Assembly: GCF_007923445.1 (NCBI RefSeq)
Contig: NZ_VOJI01000002.1
Span: 124,001 to 188,000 of the forward strand
Reading direction: 5' to 3'
DNA: 64,000 bases
From: Puniceibacterium confluentis
GTDB taxonomy: Bacteria; Pseudomonadota; Alphaproteobacteria; Rhodobacterales; Rhodobacteraceae
How positions within the stretch are numbered: the stretch's first letter is position 1; each line of letters starts with the position of its first letter. The position numbers and the translations under genes were made by a program. Under the pieces are notes generated by a model. The model had not been told where the DNA came from, did not search any database, and worked only from the letters and a program-made list of their open reading frames with translations. Shown here piece by piece: positions 16,758 to 26,453 of the stretch.

Positions 16758-19700
16758 TCAGATGCCCGGTGCCCGACGCAGGTCCAGCGTCATCGGGAAC
16801 TCGGGATGGGTCTGATCCTGCGGCGGCCAGTAGGCGCCCGGCGTATGGCCCAGCGGCTCGAAGCGGGCCAGCCGACGGGCCTCGGCCTCGTTGCCATTGA
16901 CCGGAAAGGTCTCATAGTTGCGCCCACCCGGGTGCGCCACATGATAGACACAGCCACCCAGGGCGCGGCCCGACCATTTGTCAAAGATGTCAAAGGTGAG
17001 CGGCGCATCGACAGGCAGCGTCGGGTGCAGCGCCTCGGCTGGCTGCCAGGCCTTGAACCGCACGCCCGCCACCGACACACCGCTGGTGTCGGTCCGGCGC
17101 AGCGGCACCGCGCGACCGTTGCAGGTCACGCCATACCGTTCGGGATTGGAACACGTCAGCTTCACCTGCATCCTTTCGACAGATGAATCGGTATAGCGCA
17201 CTGTGCCGCCGATTGCACCGGTTTCCCCCAGCACGTGCCAGGGCTCCAGCGCCTGCCGGATTTCCAGATGCGCACCTTCATATTCAACCTGTCCGCAGAA
17301 CGGAAACCGGAACTCGGACTGCGCCACGAACCACTCCGGGTCCAGCTTGAATCCGTGGGTGTCGAGATCCTTCAGCAGATCCATGAAATCCTGCCAAAGG
17401 AAGTGCGGCAGCATGTAGCGGTCATGCAGTTCCGTGCCCCAGCGCACCGGCGTGCCATGGATCGGCGCATTCCAGCAGCGCGCGATGATCGCCCGGATCA
17501 GCACCTGCTGCGCAAGGCTCATCTTCGGATCCGGCGGCATCTCGAAGCCGCGGAATTCGACGAGACCCAACCGCCCTGTGGGCCCATCGGGCGAGAACAG
17601 CTTGTCGATGCAGATCTCGGCGCGATGGGTGTTGCCGGTGACATCCGTCAACATGTTGCGCAGCAGCCGGTCCACCAGCCAGGGCGGCGGCGGCGTGCCG
17701 GTGCTCGGGTCCGGAATCTGGCTCAGCGCGATCTCGAGCTCATAAAGCGTGTCATGCCGCGCCTCGTCGATCCGGGGCGCCTGACTGGTCGGACCGATGA
17801 ACAGGCCGGCAAACAGATAGGACAGCGACGGATGCCGCTGCCAGGTCAGGATCAGCGATTTCAGCAGATCGGGGCGGCGCAGGAACGGGCTGTCGTTGGG
17901 CGTCGCGCCACCGACAACCACGTGGTTGCCACCGCCGGTGCCGGTGTGGCGGCCGTCGATCATGAACTTGTCGGCACCCAGACGGCACTGGCGCGCTTCT
18001 TCATAGATGGCTTCGGTGGTGGCGACGACATCGTCCCAGTTGTCCGCCGGGTGGATGTTCACCTCGATCACCCCGGGGTCCGGGGCGACGCGGATCACGT
18101 TGATGCGCGGATCGTGCGGCGGCGCATAGCCTTCGATATGGATCGGCAGGCCCATCTTCCTGGCCGTGCGCTCGGCGGCGGCGATGAGGTCGAGATAATC
18201 CTCGACGTCTTCGACCGGCGGCATGAACACGCAGAGCTTGCCATCGCGCGGTTCGACCGTCATCGCGGTGCGCACTGCCCCGCCGACCGGGCCAAGCTCC
18301 TGCTCGATCACGTCCTGCACCGCCTTCTGTTCCGCCGGAGCCGACACCGGCTGCTTGCGGTCCGCCGAAACTTCGGGGGTGCCGGGGTCGCCCTGATCAT
18401 AGTCGGGCAGCGGGTCGCGCGGACTGCTGGGATCGGTGATGTAGGTATAGGGATAGGCGGCGGGCGGCACATGGGGCAGCGCCCCCAGCGGAATACGGTA
18501 GCCAACGGGACTGTCCCCGGGGACGAGGTAGATATGCCCGCGCCGCAGGTTCCACTTTTCGCTGCGCCACTTGCGTCCCGACGCCCTGGACTGCCAGCGC
18601 TGGATCGGCAGCACAAAGCCCGACGGTTCGGTCAGACCGCGCGCAAACACCCGCGCGATGCGATAGCGCTCCTCGGGGTCCTTCAGCTTTGAATTTTCCG
18701 GCGTGACGTTCTCGGGCAGGTTGCCTTCCTTGATGATCCATTCGGCGGGATCCTCGTAGGCGGGCACGGCCATGTCCGGCGCGATGCCCAGCTCTTCGGC
18801 AAACTGGGCAATGAACTGCCCGGCCTTTTCCGCATCCGCCCCGGTCTCGGCATTTTCCAGCGCCACCAGATCGGCATCGGCCCAGATCGGCTTGTTGTCC
18901 TTGCGCCAGTACAGCGAGAAGGTCCAGCGCGGCAGCGTCTCGCCCGGGTACCATTTGCCCTGCCCGTAATGCAGGAAACCGCCGGGCGCAAAGCGGTCGC
19001 GCAGACGGCGGATCAGCTGATCGGCGAGCCCGCGTTTGGTCGGGCCGACGGCGGCAGTGTTCCACTCGGCGCTCTCGTAGTCGTCGATTGACACAAACGT
19101 CGGCTCGCCCCCCATGGTGAGGCGCACATCGCCGGTCTCGAGCGCGGTGTCGACCTGCTTGCCCAGCGCATTCAGGCGCTGCCAGCTTTGCTCGGAGAAC
19201 GGTTTGGTGATGCGAGGATGTTCGGCGACGCGGGTCACCGACATGTCAAATTCGAACTCCACCTGCGGCGTGCCCGCGGCCTGATAACCGCCCGAGATCG
19301 GCGCGGCATTCTGGTAGTGCGGCGTCGCGGCGAGCGGAATGTGCGATTCGCCGGCAAACAGGCCCGACGTCGGATCCAGCCCGATCCAGCCCGCGCCGGG
19401 CAGATAGACTTCGACCCAGGCGTGCAGGTCGGTAAAGTCGTGATCCGTTCCCGACGGCCCGTCCAGCGCATCCAGGTCCGGTTTCAGCTGGATGAGGTAG
19501 CCCGACACGAACCGCGCCGCGAGGCCCAGATGGCGCAGCACATTGACCAGAAGCCAGCTTGAATCGCGGCACGACCCCAGCGCCTTTTGCAGAGTCTCCT
19601 CGGGTGTCTGTACCCCCGCCTCCATCCGGATGGTGTATTCGATGTCGCCGGCGACCTTGGCGTTCAGCATCACCAGCCAGTCGACGATGCGGGTCTTTTC

Positions 19701-20108
19701 TGTCGGGATCTGCTTGATGAAATCGGCCAGCATCGGGGTCGCGGGCTCGGCCCGCCGGTAGATGGACAGATCGTCCACCAGTTCCGCGGGATAGGCGAAG
19801 GGATAGAATTCCGCCTTATCCTCGACGAAAAAGTCGAAGGGGTTGTACACCGACATATCGGCCACCACGTCGACCTCGATCTTGAACTCCCGCACCGGTT
19901 CGGGAAAGACATACCGCGCCAGCCAGTTGCCATAGGGGTCCTGCTGATGGTTCACGAAATGCGGCTGCGGCGACACCTTGAGGGAATGCGAAATGACCCG
20001 CGTCCGGCTGTAGGGCGCCGGGCGCAGCCGGATGATCTGCGGCCCCATGGTGACATTGCGGTCGTATTTGTAGTGGGTAAGGTGGTGGATGCTTGCGTAA
20101 ATGGCCAT
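16758..20108 (-). CDS. Transglutaminase-like protease fused to DUF2126 putative amidoligase
   Basis: A 1116-residue protein. Residues about 1-295 form a transglutaminase-like module: beta N-domain ([17 protein letters not shown]) and triad Cys180 (GSCRDSSW), His229 ([12 protein letters not shown]) and Asp245 (GLDPTSG). The remainder is DUF2126, listed in Pfam as a putative amidoligase, with conserved stretches such as [39 protein letters not shown] and [19 protein letters not shown]. It is first in the operon and would both ligate and cleave amide bonds. No signal peptide is visible, so it should act in the cytoplasm. Family call firm, biology unknown. Confidence 0.85.
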   Translation of the reverse strand: MAIYASIHHLTHYKYDRNVTMGPQIIRLRPAPYSRTRVISHSLKVSPQPHFVNHQQDPYGNWLARYVFPEPVREFKIEVDVVADMSVYNPFDFFVEDKAEFYPFAYPAELVDDLSIYRRAEPATPMLADFIKQIPTEKTRIVDWLVMLNAKVAGDIEYTIRMEAGVQTPEETLQKALGSCRDSSWLLVNVLRHLGLAARFVSGYLIQLKPDLDALDGPSGTDHDFTDLHAWVEVYLPGAGWIGLDPTSGLFAGESHIPLAATPHYQNAAPISGGYQAAGTPQVEFEFDMSVTRVAEHPRITKPFSEQSWQRLNALGKQVDTALETGDVRLTMGGEPTFVSIDDYESAEWNTAAVGPTKRGLADQLIRRLRDRFAPGGFLHYGQGKWYPGETLPRWTFSLYWRKDNKPIWADADLVALENAETGADAEKAGQFIAQFAEELGIAPDMAVPAYEDPAEWIIKEGNLPENVTPENSKLKDPEERYRIARVFARGLTEPSGFVLPIQRWQSRASGRKWRSEKWNLRRGHIYLVPGDSPVGYRIPLGALPHVPPAAYPYTYITDPSSPRDPLPDYDQGDPGTPEVSADRKQPVSAPAEQKAVQDVIEQELGPVGGAVRTAMTVEPRDGKLCVFMPPVEDVEDYLDLIAAAERTARKMGLPIHIEGYAPPHDPRINVIRVAPDPGVIEVNIHPADNWDDVVATTEAIYEEARQCRLGADKFMIDGRHTGTGGGNHVVVGGATPNDSPFLRRPDLLKSLILTWQRHPSLSYLFAGLFIGPTSQAPRIDEARHDTLYELEIALSQIPDPSTGTPPPPWLVDRLLRNMLTDVTGNTHRAEICIDKLFSPDGPTGRLGLVEFRGFEMPPDPKMSLAQQVLIRAIIARCWNAPIHGTPVRWGTELHDRYMLPHFLWQDFMDLLKDLDTHGFKLDPEWFVAQSEFRFPFCGQVEYEGAHLEIRQALEPWHVLGETGAIGGTVRYTDSSVERMQVKLTCSNPERYGVTCNGRAVPLRRTDTSGVSVAGVRFKAWQPAEALHPTLPVDAPLTFDIFDKWSGRALGGCVYHVAHPGGRNYETFPVNGNEAEARRLARFEPLGHTPGAYWPPQDQTHPEFPMTLDLRRAPGI

Positions 20109-20308
20109 CTGAATCGGCTTCCCCTGATCATTGCGGTCACCATTTCAGGTAGATCGGGCATTTGCATCCCCCCATTGTGACACAATGCCGGTTTTGCAGG
20201 CTTTTGCCGGTTTGCCGCCCTTCGCTTTGCCGGATTATTGGTCAGCGCGACCCGCCCGGAGGCACGGCGTCCCGAAGCCTGGCAGACTTCCCCTTCAGGG
20301 TCCGGCCG

Positions 20309-20349
20309 GTCCCGGGCGTCGGCAAAGACACCGTGACCGACGCCGGGAC
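20309..20349 (-). terminator. Possible terminator hairpin after the acyl-CoA synthetase gene
   Basis: CCGACGCCGGGAC (20337-20349) pairs with GTCCCGGGCGTCGG (20309-20322), 13 pairs with one bulged G and a 14-nt loop, 13 bp beyond the stop of the acyl-CoA synthetase gene. There is no T-run on either side, so termination is uncertain. The rest of the 253-bp gap 20109-20361 shows nothing else I recognise. Confidence 0.4.
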
Positions 20350-20361
20350 GCTCCCGCCGTG

Positions 20362-21888
20362 TCAGATCTTCGGCGGGTCGGACAGCTCATCGGCAAAGTG
20401 ACTGAGCAGCTTGTGCTTGAGGATCTTGCCCGACGCCGAGGCGGGCAGCGACGCAACCAGAAGAATGCGGCTGGGACGCTTGTAGTTCGACAGCCGACCG
20501 GCCACGAACGCCTTCAACTCCGTCACTTCGACTGCGCCCGGCCGGGTCACCTGGACAAACGCCAGGATGTCTTCGTTTCCACCCTCGGTGACGCGCCCGA
20601 TCACCGCCGACTGCACCACCGCCGGATGGTCGTTCAGCGCGGCCTCGACCTCGGGCGGGTAAACGTTGAACCCACCCCGGATGATCAGTTCCTTGCAGCG
20701 CCCGACGATATGCAGATGCTGGTTTTCGTCAATCTTTCCAAGGTCTCCGGTGCGCAGCCAGCCGTCGGCGTCAACCACTTTGGTGGTTTCAGCGGGGTTG
20801 CGGAAATAGCCCTTCATCACATGCGGGCCCCGGGTCAGGACCTCGCCCACGCCCGGCTCACCGCCCATCGACGGGTCCAGCGCAATCTCGACGCCGGGCA
20901 AGGCCGGGCCCACGCTGATATCTGCCAGCCCGGGCGGGTTGCGTGTCCCGGACACGCCAGCCGTGCTTTCGGTCATGCCATAACCGTTCTGCAACGCGAT
21001 CCCGTAGAAGCTTTCGGCCCGACGCTTCCAGGCCGGATCCAGCGGCGCCGCCCCCGAGGACACATAGCGCAGGGCCGGGCTGTCCAGTGTGTCGTGCCCG
21101 TTCTCAACCGCATAGGCCATGAGCAGCGCGTGCATCTGCGGGACCGCCGGCAGAACCGTCACCCCGTCACGCAGCGCCTGATAAAGCGCCCCCGGGCTGA
21201 ACCGCGCCGCAAGCTGCACCGTCGCCCCCGCATGTGCCGAGGCCATCAGCATCGACGCGACGCCGAACACATGGCTCAGCGGCAGGGCGCCATAGACCCG
21301 GTCGCCGGGCCCCAGATCGCGCAACACCGCCGACGCCTGCGCCGCGAACAGCAGGTTGCCGTGGCTCAACATCACCCCCTTGGGATCACCGGTGGTGCCG
21401 GTGGTATAGAGCAGCACCGCTATGCCGTCGGGTCCGGCGGCCGTCACTTCGCGGCTCGCCCCCTGCCGCGCCAGCAGATGCACCCGCCCGGCGCCGGTCT
21501 GCGCCACCTCGGCGCCCAGACGCTCCGCATGGTCCAGCGCCTCCTGCGACACGGCGCTGGTGAACATCACCAGTGCCGGATCCGCATGCGCCACGATCTT
21601 TTCCAGCTCGTGCGCAGCCATGCGGGCATTCACCGGCACCACCCAGGCACCGAGGCGACTGGCAGCATAGATCGCCACCGCCACCGCAAGACAGTTCTCG
21701 GCCACCACCAGCACCCGGTCGCCGCCTCTGACCCCGAGCAGAGTCATGAGGTCAGCACAGGCGACGGTCTGTTGCGCGTAGTCCGCCCAGTCCACCCGGC
21801 GGCCATCGCCGTCGATCACGGCTGTCTGTGCCGGGTACGCCCTCGCGTTGCGGTCCAGCAGTTCATGTATCCGGTTCATCGCCGTCAT
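20362..21888 (-). CDS. AMP-forming acyl-CoA synthetase
   Basis: Class I adenylate-forming enzyme, 508 residues, activating a carboxylic acid to its CoA thioester. Key motifs: P-loop-like LLYTTGTTGDPKGVMLSHGN, A5 motif NGYGMTESTAG, hinge GWLRTGDLGKIDENQHLHIVGR, and catalytic lysine near SASGKILKHKLL. It is the last gene of the beta-oxidation operon and overlaps the flavoprotein stop by 4 nt, so it probably supplies the first CoA ester of this pathway. Chain length or ring structure of the acid cannot be read from the sequence. Confidence 0.9.
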   Translation of the reverse strand: MTAMNRIHELLDRNARAYPAQTAVIDGDGRRVDWADYAQQTVACADLMTLLGVRGGDRVLVVAENCLAVAVAIYAASRLGAWVVPVNARMAAHELEKIVAHADPALVMFTSAVSQEALDHAERLGAEVAQTGAGRVHLLARQGASREVTAAGPDGIAVLLYTTGTTGDPKGVMLSHGNLLFAAQASAVLRDLGPGDRVYGALPLSHVFGVASMLMASAHAGATVQLAARFSPGALYQALRDGVTVLPAVPQMHALLMAYAVENGHDTLDSPALRYVSSGAAPLDPAWKRRAESFYGIALQNGYGMTESTAGVSGTRNPPGLADISVGPALPGVEIALDPSMGGEPGVGEVLTRGPHVMKGYFRNPAETTKVVDADGWLRTGDLGKIDENQHLHIVGRCKELIIRGGFNVYPPEVEAALNDHPAVVQSAVIGRVTEGGNEDILAFVQVTRPGAVEVTELKAFVAGRLSNYKRPSRILLVASLPASASGKILKHKLLSHFADELSDPPKI

Positions 21889-22907
21889 TGTGCAGCCTCC
21901 TGTCGGGAAATCCGGGCCTGCGGGCGCAGCCGGGCCAGTGCCGCGAGCGCCTCTTGCTCCAGTTGTGCGATGATATCCGCCAGCGGTGCGGTGCGCTCCA
22001 GCAGCCCCAGCGCCTGCCCGGCCGACAACATGCCGTGGGATGTATCGCCGGTCTCATAAGCCCGCCGACCGATTGTACCGGCGACATGCGGCAGCAGCGC
22101 CTCGATCCCGATATCCGGAGTCTCTGCCTCCAGAGCGGTGACAATGGCGGTGGTCTGGTTCTTCAAGGTGCGGATGGTGTTGCGCACCGACCCCATGGTC
22201 AGCGCCGTGTCACGCTCTCCGGCCGCCACCAGCGCCGCCTTGTAGTCGTCATGCGCGGCAATCTCGTCCGCGCCCAGCAACCGGGTGCCGATGACCACGC
22301 CGGCAGCCCCGCCCGCCAGTGCCGCGACAATCTGACTGCCCGCGCCGATGCCGCCGCCCAGCAGGAACGGGATGGTGAGCCGTCGCTCGGCCAGACCGAC
22401 ATTGACCATGGTGCCGACCAGATCCATGCCCGGATGGCCACCACATTCGGCGCCGACGATCGCCACCATATCGACGCCGATCGCCTGTGCCTTCTGTGCG
22501 AACCGCAGCGAAGGCACCTTGTGGATCACGGTGATGCCTGCGTCCTTCAGAACCGGCAGGTATTCCTCGGGATTGCGCCCCGATGTCTCGACCACCGTCA
22601 CGCCCTCGTCGGCGATCAGGCGGAACACATCCGCGGTCTTTTCCCCCGGCACCAGCTTGGGCAGCATCGACACGTTGACGCCAAAGGCATGGCCCCCGGC
22701 CAGATCGCGGCAGCGCCGGATCTGCGCCCGCAGCGCCGCCGGTTCCGGAAAGCTTGCGGCGGTCAGGAACGACAGCACCCCGGCCCGCGCGCCCGCCGCG
22801 ACATAGTCTGCATCCGACAACCACATCAGGCCTCCGGCCACCAGCGGCAGCCGCAGGTCAAACGTCCGGGTCAGCGGCGTCTCGAAGGCGGGATCGGCGG
22901 GGATCAT
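21885..22907 (-). CDS. Nitronate monooxygenase-family FMN protein
   Basis: A 340-residue TIM-barrel flavoprotein of the nitronate monooxygenase/2-nitropropane dioxygenase family, which also contains FabK-type enoyl reductases. Visible signatures are LPLVAGGLMWLSDADYVAA at the N-terminus, VVETSGRNPEEYLPVLKDAG, GAECGGHPGMD with the candidate catalytic histidine, and the FMN-phosphate strand GGIGAGSQIVAALAGGAAGV. In a beta-oxidation operon it may reduce or oxidise an acyl-CoA intermediate rather than act on nitronates. It overlaps both neighbours by 4 nt. Confidence 0.82.
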   Translation of the reverse strand: MIPADPAFETPLTRTFDLRLPLVAGGLMWLSDADYVAAGARAGVLSFLTAASFPEPAALRAQIRRCRDLAGGHAFGVNVSMLPKLVPGEKTADVFRLIADEGVTVVETSGRNPEEYLPVLKDAGITVIHKVPSLRFAQKAQAIGVDMVAIVGAECGGHPGMDLVGTMVNVGLAERRLTIPFLLGGGIGAGSQIVAALAGGAAGVVIGTRLLGADEIAAHDDYKAALVAAGERDTALTMGSVRNTIRTLKNQTTAIVTALEAETPDIGIEALLPHVAGTIGRRAYETGDTSHGMLSAGQALGLLERTAPLADIIAQLEQEALAALARLRPQARISRQEAAQ

Positions 22908-23701
22908 GGCCGCGCCCTCAGCGACTTGAAATCGGGGCGGCGCTTTTCCAGAAAGGCGCGGATGCCTTCGGATGCCTCCTCCGAGCCCAGCGCCGCGGCC
23001 ATGGCATCGCGCTCATGGTTCATCTGCGTCGGCAGATCGACATGCCGGGCGGTCGACAACAACCGCTTGATCCGCTGCATTGCAACGCCGGGTCCGGCGG
23101 CGATCCGGTCCGCCAGCGCCAGGGCCGCCGCCCGGGATCCAGACGGCGGGGCAAGGTCCGACACCGCGCCCAGATCAAACAGCCGCTGAGCCGCGACCGG
23201 TTCGCCGAGCAGTGTCATGCGGGCCACGACCGCACGCGGCAGGGCATCCGACAACGTGCCGGTCAGACCACCATCCGGCACCAGTCCCGCCTTGACGTAA
23301 GCGGCTGTAAACCATGCGTCTTCGGCCGCCAGGATGAAATCGCAGGCAAAGGCCAGCGACACTCCGGCGCCCGCGGCACCGCCGTCCACCGCCGCGATCA
23401 CCGGCTTGGGACAGTCGCGCAGCGCATGGATCACGGCGTGCAACGCGTCGATATGCCCGCGGCGCTCGGCCTCGCTCAGCGTGCTGCGTTCGGACAGCAC
23501 GTTGAGATCGCCGCCCGCGCAGAAGAACCCGCCCTGCCCCCACAGGATGACCGACGTGATCCGGTCCTCGGCCCCGGCGCGCGCCGTCGCGTCCAGGATC
23601 GCGGCATACAACTCCGGGCTCAGGGGATTGCGCCGCTCCGGAAAGGCGTTGACCACCACCAGACGGTCGCCCAGATCCTGCACAAAGGCACGTGGAGTCA
23701 T
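22904..23701 (-). CDS. Enoyl-CoA hydratase/isomerase family protein
   Basis: Crotonase-fold protein of 265 residues. The oxyanion-hole segments are present (FFCAGGDLNVLSE near residue 60, and AVDGGAAGAGVSLAFACD near 105), along with GLVPDGGLTGTLSDALPRAV. One catalytic glutamate position of classic hydratases is occupied by other residues (GAAGAGVSLAF), so isomerase or another crotonase reaction is possible. It lies between the thioesterase and flavoprotein genes with 4-nt overlaps. Confidence 0.85.
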   Translation of the reverse strand: MTPRAFVQDLGDRLVVVNAFPERRNPLSPELYAAILDATARAGAEDRITSVILWGQGGFFCAGGDLNVLSERSTLSEAERRGHIDALHAVIHALRDCPKPVIAAVDGGAAGAGVSLAFACDFILAAEDAWFTAAYVKAGLVPDGGLTGTLSDALPRAVVARMTLLGEPVAAQRLFDLGAVSDLAPPSGSRAAALALADRIAAGPGVAMQRIKRLLSTARHVDLPTQMNHERDAMAAALGSEEASEGIRAFLEKRRPDFKSLRARP

Positions 23702-24120
23702 GTTGCCGCCTCTCTCAACTTGTCCTGTGGCACGCGCTTGAACACGCCGGTGGCGGTTGCGATCAGGGTGCCGTCGTCGGCCACCAGTTCGCCGGCGATG
23801 AACAGCAGCGACCGCCCGCCGCCGGTCACCGTGCCGGTGGCCGTCACGCGCTGCCCGGCCCGCGCGGCGGCCAGAAACTGCGTGGTCATCGACACCGTCA
23901 GAAACGGCGCGCGGCCCGCCGGGTCTACCGTCAGACTGCCGGTCGCGCCCATCGCACTGTCCAGCAGCAGGCTGGCGATGCCGCCATGCAGCACCAGATG
24001 CCGGTTGGTATGGTCCTCGTCCAGATCCAGCCAGACGCGTGCGCAGCCATCCGGCTGGCCGACGTCGATGACATAGCCCAGTGATCGCTGGGTGCCGGTT
24101 TCGCCCTCGATCAGCGTCAT
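23698..24120 (-). CDS. PaaI-type hotdog thioesterase
   Basis: Acyl-CoA thioesterase of the PaaI/YdiI hotdog group, 140 residues. The catalytic region HLVLHGGIASLLLDSAMG is typical, followed by the strands TVSMTTQFLAAARAGQ and RSLLFIAGELVADDGTLIATATG. The ATG at 24120 is preferred to one 18 codons upstream, which would run into the acyl-CoA dehydrogenase gene; the two genes are then 1 nt apart. It probably releases dead-end CoA esters during catabolism. Confidence 0.85.
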   Translation of the reverse strand: MTLIEGETGTQRSLGYVIDVGQPDGCARVWLDLDEDHTNRHLVLHGGIASLLLDSAMGATGSLTVDPAGRAPFLTVSMTTQFLAAARAGQRVTATGTVTGGGRSLLFIAGELVADDGTLIATATGVFKRVPQDKLREAAT

Positions 24121-24121
24121 G

Positions 24122-25240
24122 TCAGGCTGCAGACAGACGGATAAAGCGTTCCAGATGATAATCGGCGTCCCCAAGGCGGTGGTCCACCATGGTCAGGCGT
24201 TTGGCCAGATGCGCCAGCGCGTATTCCTCGGTCATGCCGATGCCGCCGTGCATCTGGATCGATTCCTCGACCACCAGGCGCCCGGCCCGGCCGATCAGGT
24301 TCTTGGTGGCGCTGACATGGCGTTCGCGGGTGACGCGGTCTGCATCCAGATGCCCGGCAAGGTTGATCACCGCCGAGCGAGCCTGTTCGATCTCGATCAG
24401 CACATCCGCCATGCGGTGCTGCAACGCCTGAAACTTGCCGATCGGTTTGCCGAACTGCTTGCGGGTCTGCAGATAGTCTGTGGTCAGGGTCCGGATGCTT
24501 TCCATCAGGCCCAGCGCCTCGGCGCTGATCGCCGCCACGGCGCGGGCGTTGGCACGCTCCAGCGCCTCCCAGGCACCGCCTTCGGGACCGACAAGCGCGT
24601 CTTGCGGCACCTCGGTGCCATTCAGATCCAGCTCTGCCGCCCGGCCTCCGCCGTTGAGCGGATAATCCCGCGCCTGCACCTTGTCCACCGGCAGCAGGAA
24701 CAGCGAAATGCCAGAGGTGTCGCGCACCGCGCCGCCGGTCCGCGCGCTGAGCAGCACGTGGGTCGCAAACGGCAGCGCCGCCACCAACGCCTTGCGCCCC
24801 TGCAGGGTCCAGCCGGTGTCGCTGGCGGTCGCAGTGGTCGTCACATGGCACGGGTCATAGCGTCCGCCCGGCTCGGCATGGGCAAAGGCCACGCGGGCAT
24901 CGCCGGCGATGATCTGCCCGATCAGGTCGTCCCGGCCCAGCGCCGCCAGCAATCCGCCCGACAGCACCCCCATTTCCAGCAGTGGCTCGAAGGTTCCGGC
25001 GCGGCCCAGCTCTTCGAACACCAGCGCGATGTCGAAACCGGCGCCGCCAAAGCCGCCCTGTTCTTCGGAAAACAGCGCGCCGATCACGCCCATTTCAGCC
25101 AGACCGGACCAGAGCCTGTCCGACTGGCCGGTGGCGGACTGGCTGGCCGATGCCAGCAGATCCGCAGTGACCGTTTCGCGCAGATAGCGGCGCAGGCCGT
25201 CCTGCAGCATCTGGCGTTCGTCGGTAAGGTCAAAGTTCAT
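24122..25240 (-). CDS. Acyl-CoA dehydrogenase (subunit-like, small form)
   Basis: FAD acyl-CoA dehydrogenase of 372 residues, starting MNFDLTDERQMLQDGLRRYL. It ends with LHGGIGMTEEYALAH-like sequence (MHGGIGMTEEYALAHLAKRL). Paired with the adjacent second dehydrogenase, it resembles the two-gene heteromeric FadE pairs used for bulky or ring-containing acyl-CoAs, where one subunit carries the catalytic base. It lies 3 bp after the other dehydrogenase. Confidence 0.88.
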   Translation of the reverse strand: MNFDLTDERQMLQDGLRRYLRETVTADLLASASQSATGQSDRLWSGLAEMGVIGALFSEEQGGFGGAGFDIALVFEELGRAGTFEPLLEMGVLSGGLLAALGRDDLIGQIIAGDARVAFAHAEPGGRYDPCHVTTTATASDTGWTLQGRKALVAALPFATHVLLSARTGGAVRDTSGISLFLLPVDKVQARDYPLNGGGRAAELDLNGTEVPQDALVGPEGGAWEALERANARAVAAISAEALGLMESIRTLTTDYLQTRKQFGKPIGKFQALQHRMADVLIEIEQARSAVINLAGHLDADRVTRERHVSATKNLIGRAGRLVVEESIQMHGGIGMTEEYALAHLAKRLTMVDHRLGDADYHLERFIRLSAA

Positions 25241-25243
25241 CGC

Positions 25244-26440
25244 TCAGAGCTCCAGAATGGCTTTGCTGATGATCGTGCGCTGGACCTCGGAAGATCCGCC
25301 GTAGATCGACAGCTTGCGGTTGTTGAAATAGGCCTGCGTTGCGGGCATGGCGTATTCCGGCCCGACCGGTTCGACATTGGCGCCTTCGTCCAGCGCCTCG
25401 GACACAAACGGCATTGCGTAGGGCCCGACCGCCTGCCGGGTCAGGGCGTTGATTTCCTGGCGGATCTGCGTGCCCTTGATCTTGAGCATCGAACTTTCGG
25501 CCCCCGGCGCCTGCCCCGCCGCAGCCGCGGCCAGAATGCGCAGGTTTGTGGTCGCCATCGCCATCAGGTCGATCTCGACCTGCGCCACCTTGGCGGCAAA
25601 CAGCGGGTTCTCGATCAGCGTCCTGTCACCGTCGCGCTCGAGTCCGGCGATGCGTTTCAGGCTGGCCAGTCCGGCCTTTGCGAAACCGACCCCGGCGATG
25701 TTGGTGCGCTCGTGCGTGAGCAGGTACTTGGCGTAGGTCCAGCCCTTGTTTTCCTCGCCCACAAGGTTGGCCACCGGCACCCGGACATCGTCAAGGAACA
25801 CCTCGTTCACCTCGGGCTCCCCGTCCAGCAGGACGATGGGGCGCACCGTGATGCCGGGCGTGTCCATGTCGATCAGCAGGAACGAGATGCCCTCCTGCGG
25901 TTTGCCGGTCGTCGCGGTGCGCACAAGGCAGAAGATCATGTTGGCGTACTGGCCCAACGTGGTCCAGGTTTTCTGGCCGTTGACGACATAGTGGTCGCCG
26001 TCGCGCACCGCCGTGGTCTTGACGCTGGCCAGATCCGACCCGGCGCCGGGTTCGGAATAACCCTGACACCACCAGTCGTCGCCGTTCAGGATCCGCGGCA
26101 AGTACTGCGCCTTCTGCGCCTCACTGCCGAATTTCTGCAACACCGGCCCCAGCATTGCCAGACCGAAGGGCACGATGCGCGGCGCATGCGCCCGGGTGGT
26201 TTCCTCTTCGAAGATGTGCCGCTGCACGGCGTTCCAGCCGGTGCCGCCATGCTGTTCGGGCCAGTTGCCCGCCAGCCAGCCGCGGGCGTTCAGAATGGCG
26301 TGCCATTCCTCGTAGTCGGCCTTGGTCAGGCGCTTGCCGCCTGCCACCTTGTCCGACAGCCGCGTGGGCAGGTTCGCGTCGAGAAAGCTGCGCACCTCGG
26401 CGCGAAAGGCCTTTTGTTCATCCGTGTAGTTCAGGTCCAC
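25244..26440 (-). CDS. Acyl-CoA dehydrogenase (second subunit)
   Basis: A 398-residue acyl-CoA dehydrogenase with WCQGYSEPGAGSDLASVKT (substrate/FAD region), GQKTWTTLGQYANMI and the C-terminal SIYGGSSEVQRTIISKAIL. The GTG at 26440 is chosen because AAGGAGG lies just upstream, overlapping the thiolase stop; a longer frame would extend into the thiolase gene. With the neighbouring small dehydrogenase it probably introduces the 2,3-double bond in this operon's acyl-CoA. Confidence 0.9.
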   Translation of the reverse strand: MDLNYTDEQKAFRAEVRSFLDANLPTRLSDKVAGGKRLTKADYEEWHAILNARGWLAGNWPEQHGGTGWNAVQRHIFEEETTRAHAPRIVPFGLAMLGPVLQKFGSEAQKAQYLPRILNGDDWWCQGYSEPGAGSDLASVKTTAVRDGDHYVVNGQKTWTTLGQYANMIFCLVRTATTGKPQEGISFLLIDMDTPGITVRPIVLLDGEPEVNEVFLDDVRVPVANLVGEENKGWTYAKYLLTHERTNIAGVGFAKAGLASLKRIAGLERDGDRTLIENPLFAAKVAQVEIDLMAMATTNLRILAAAAAGQAPGAESSMLKIKGTQIRQEINALTRQAVGPYAMPFVSEALDEGANVEPVGPEYAMPATQAYFNNRKLSIYGGSSEVQRTIISKAILEL

Positions 26441-26453
26441 GATCCGGCCTCCT

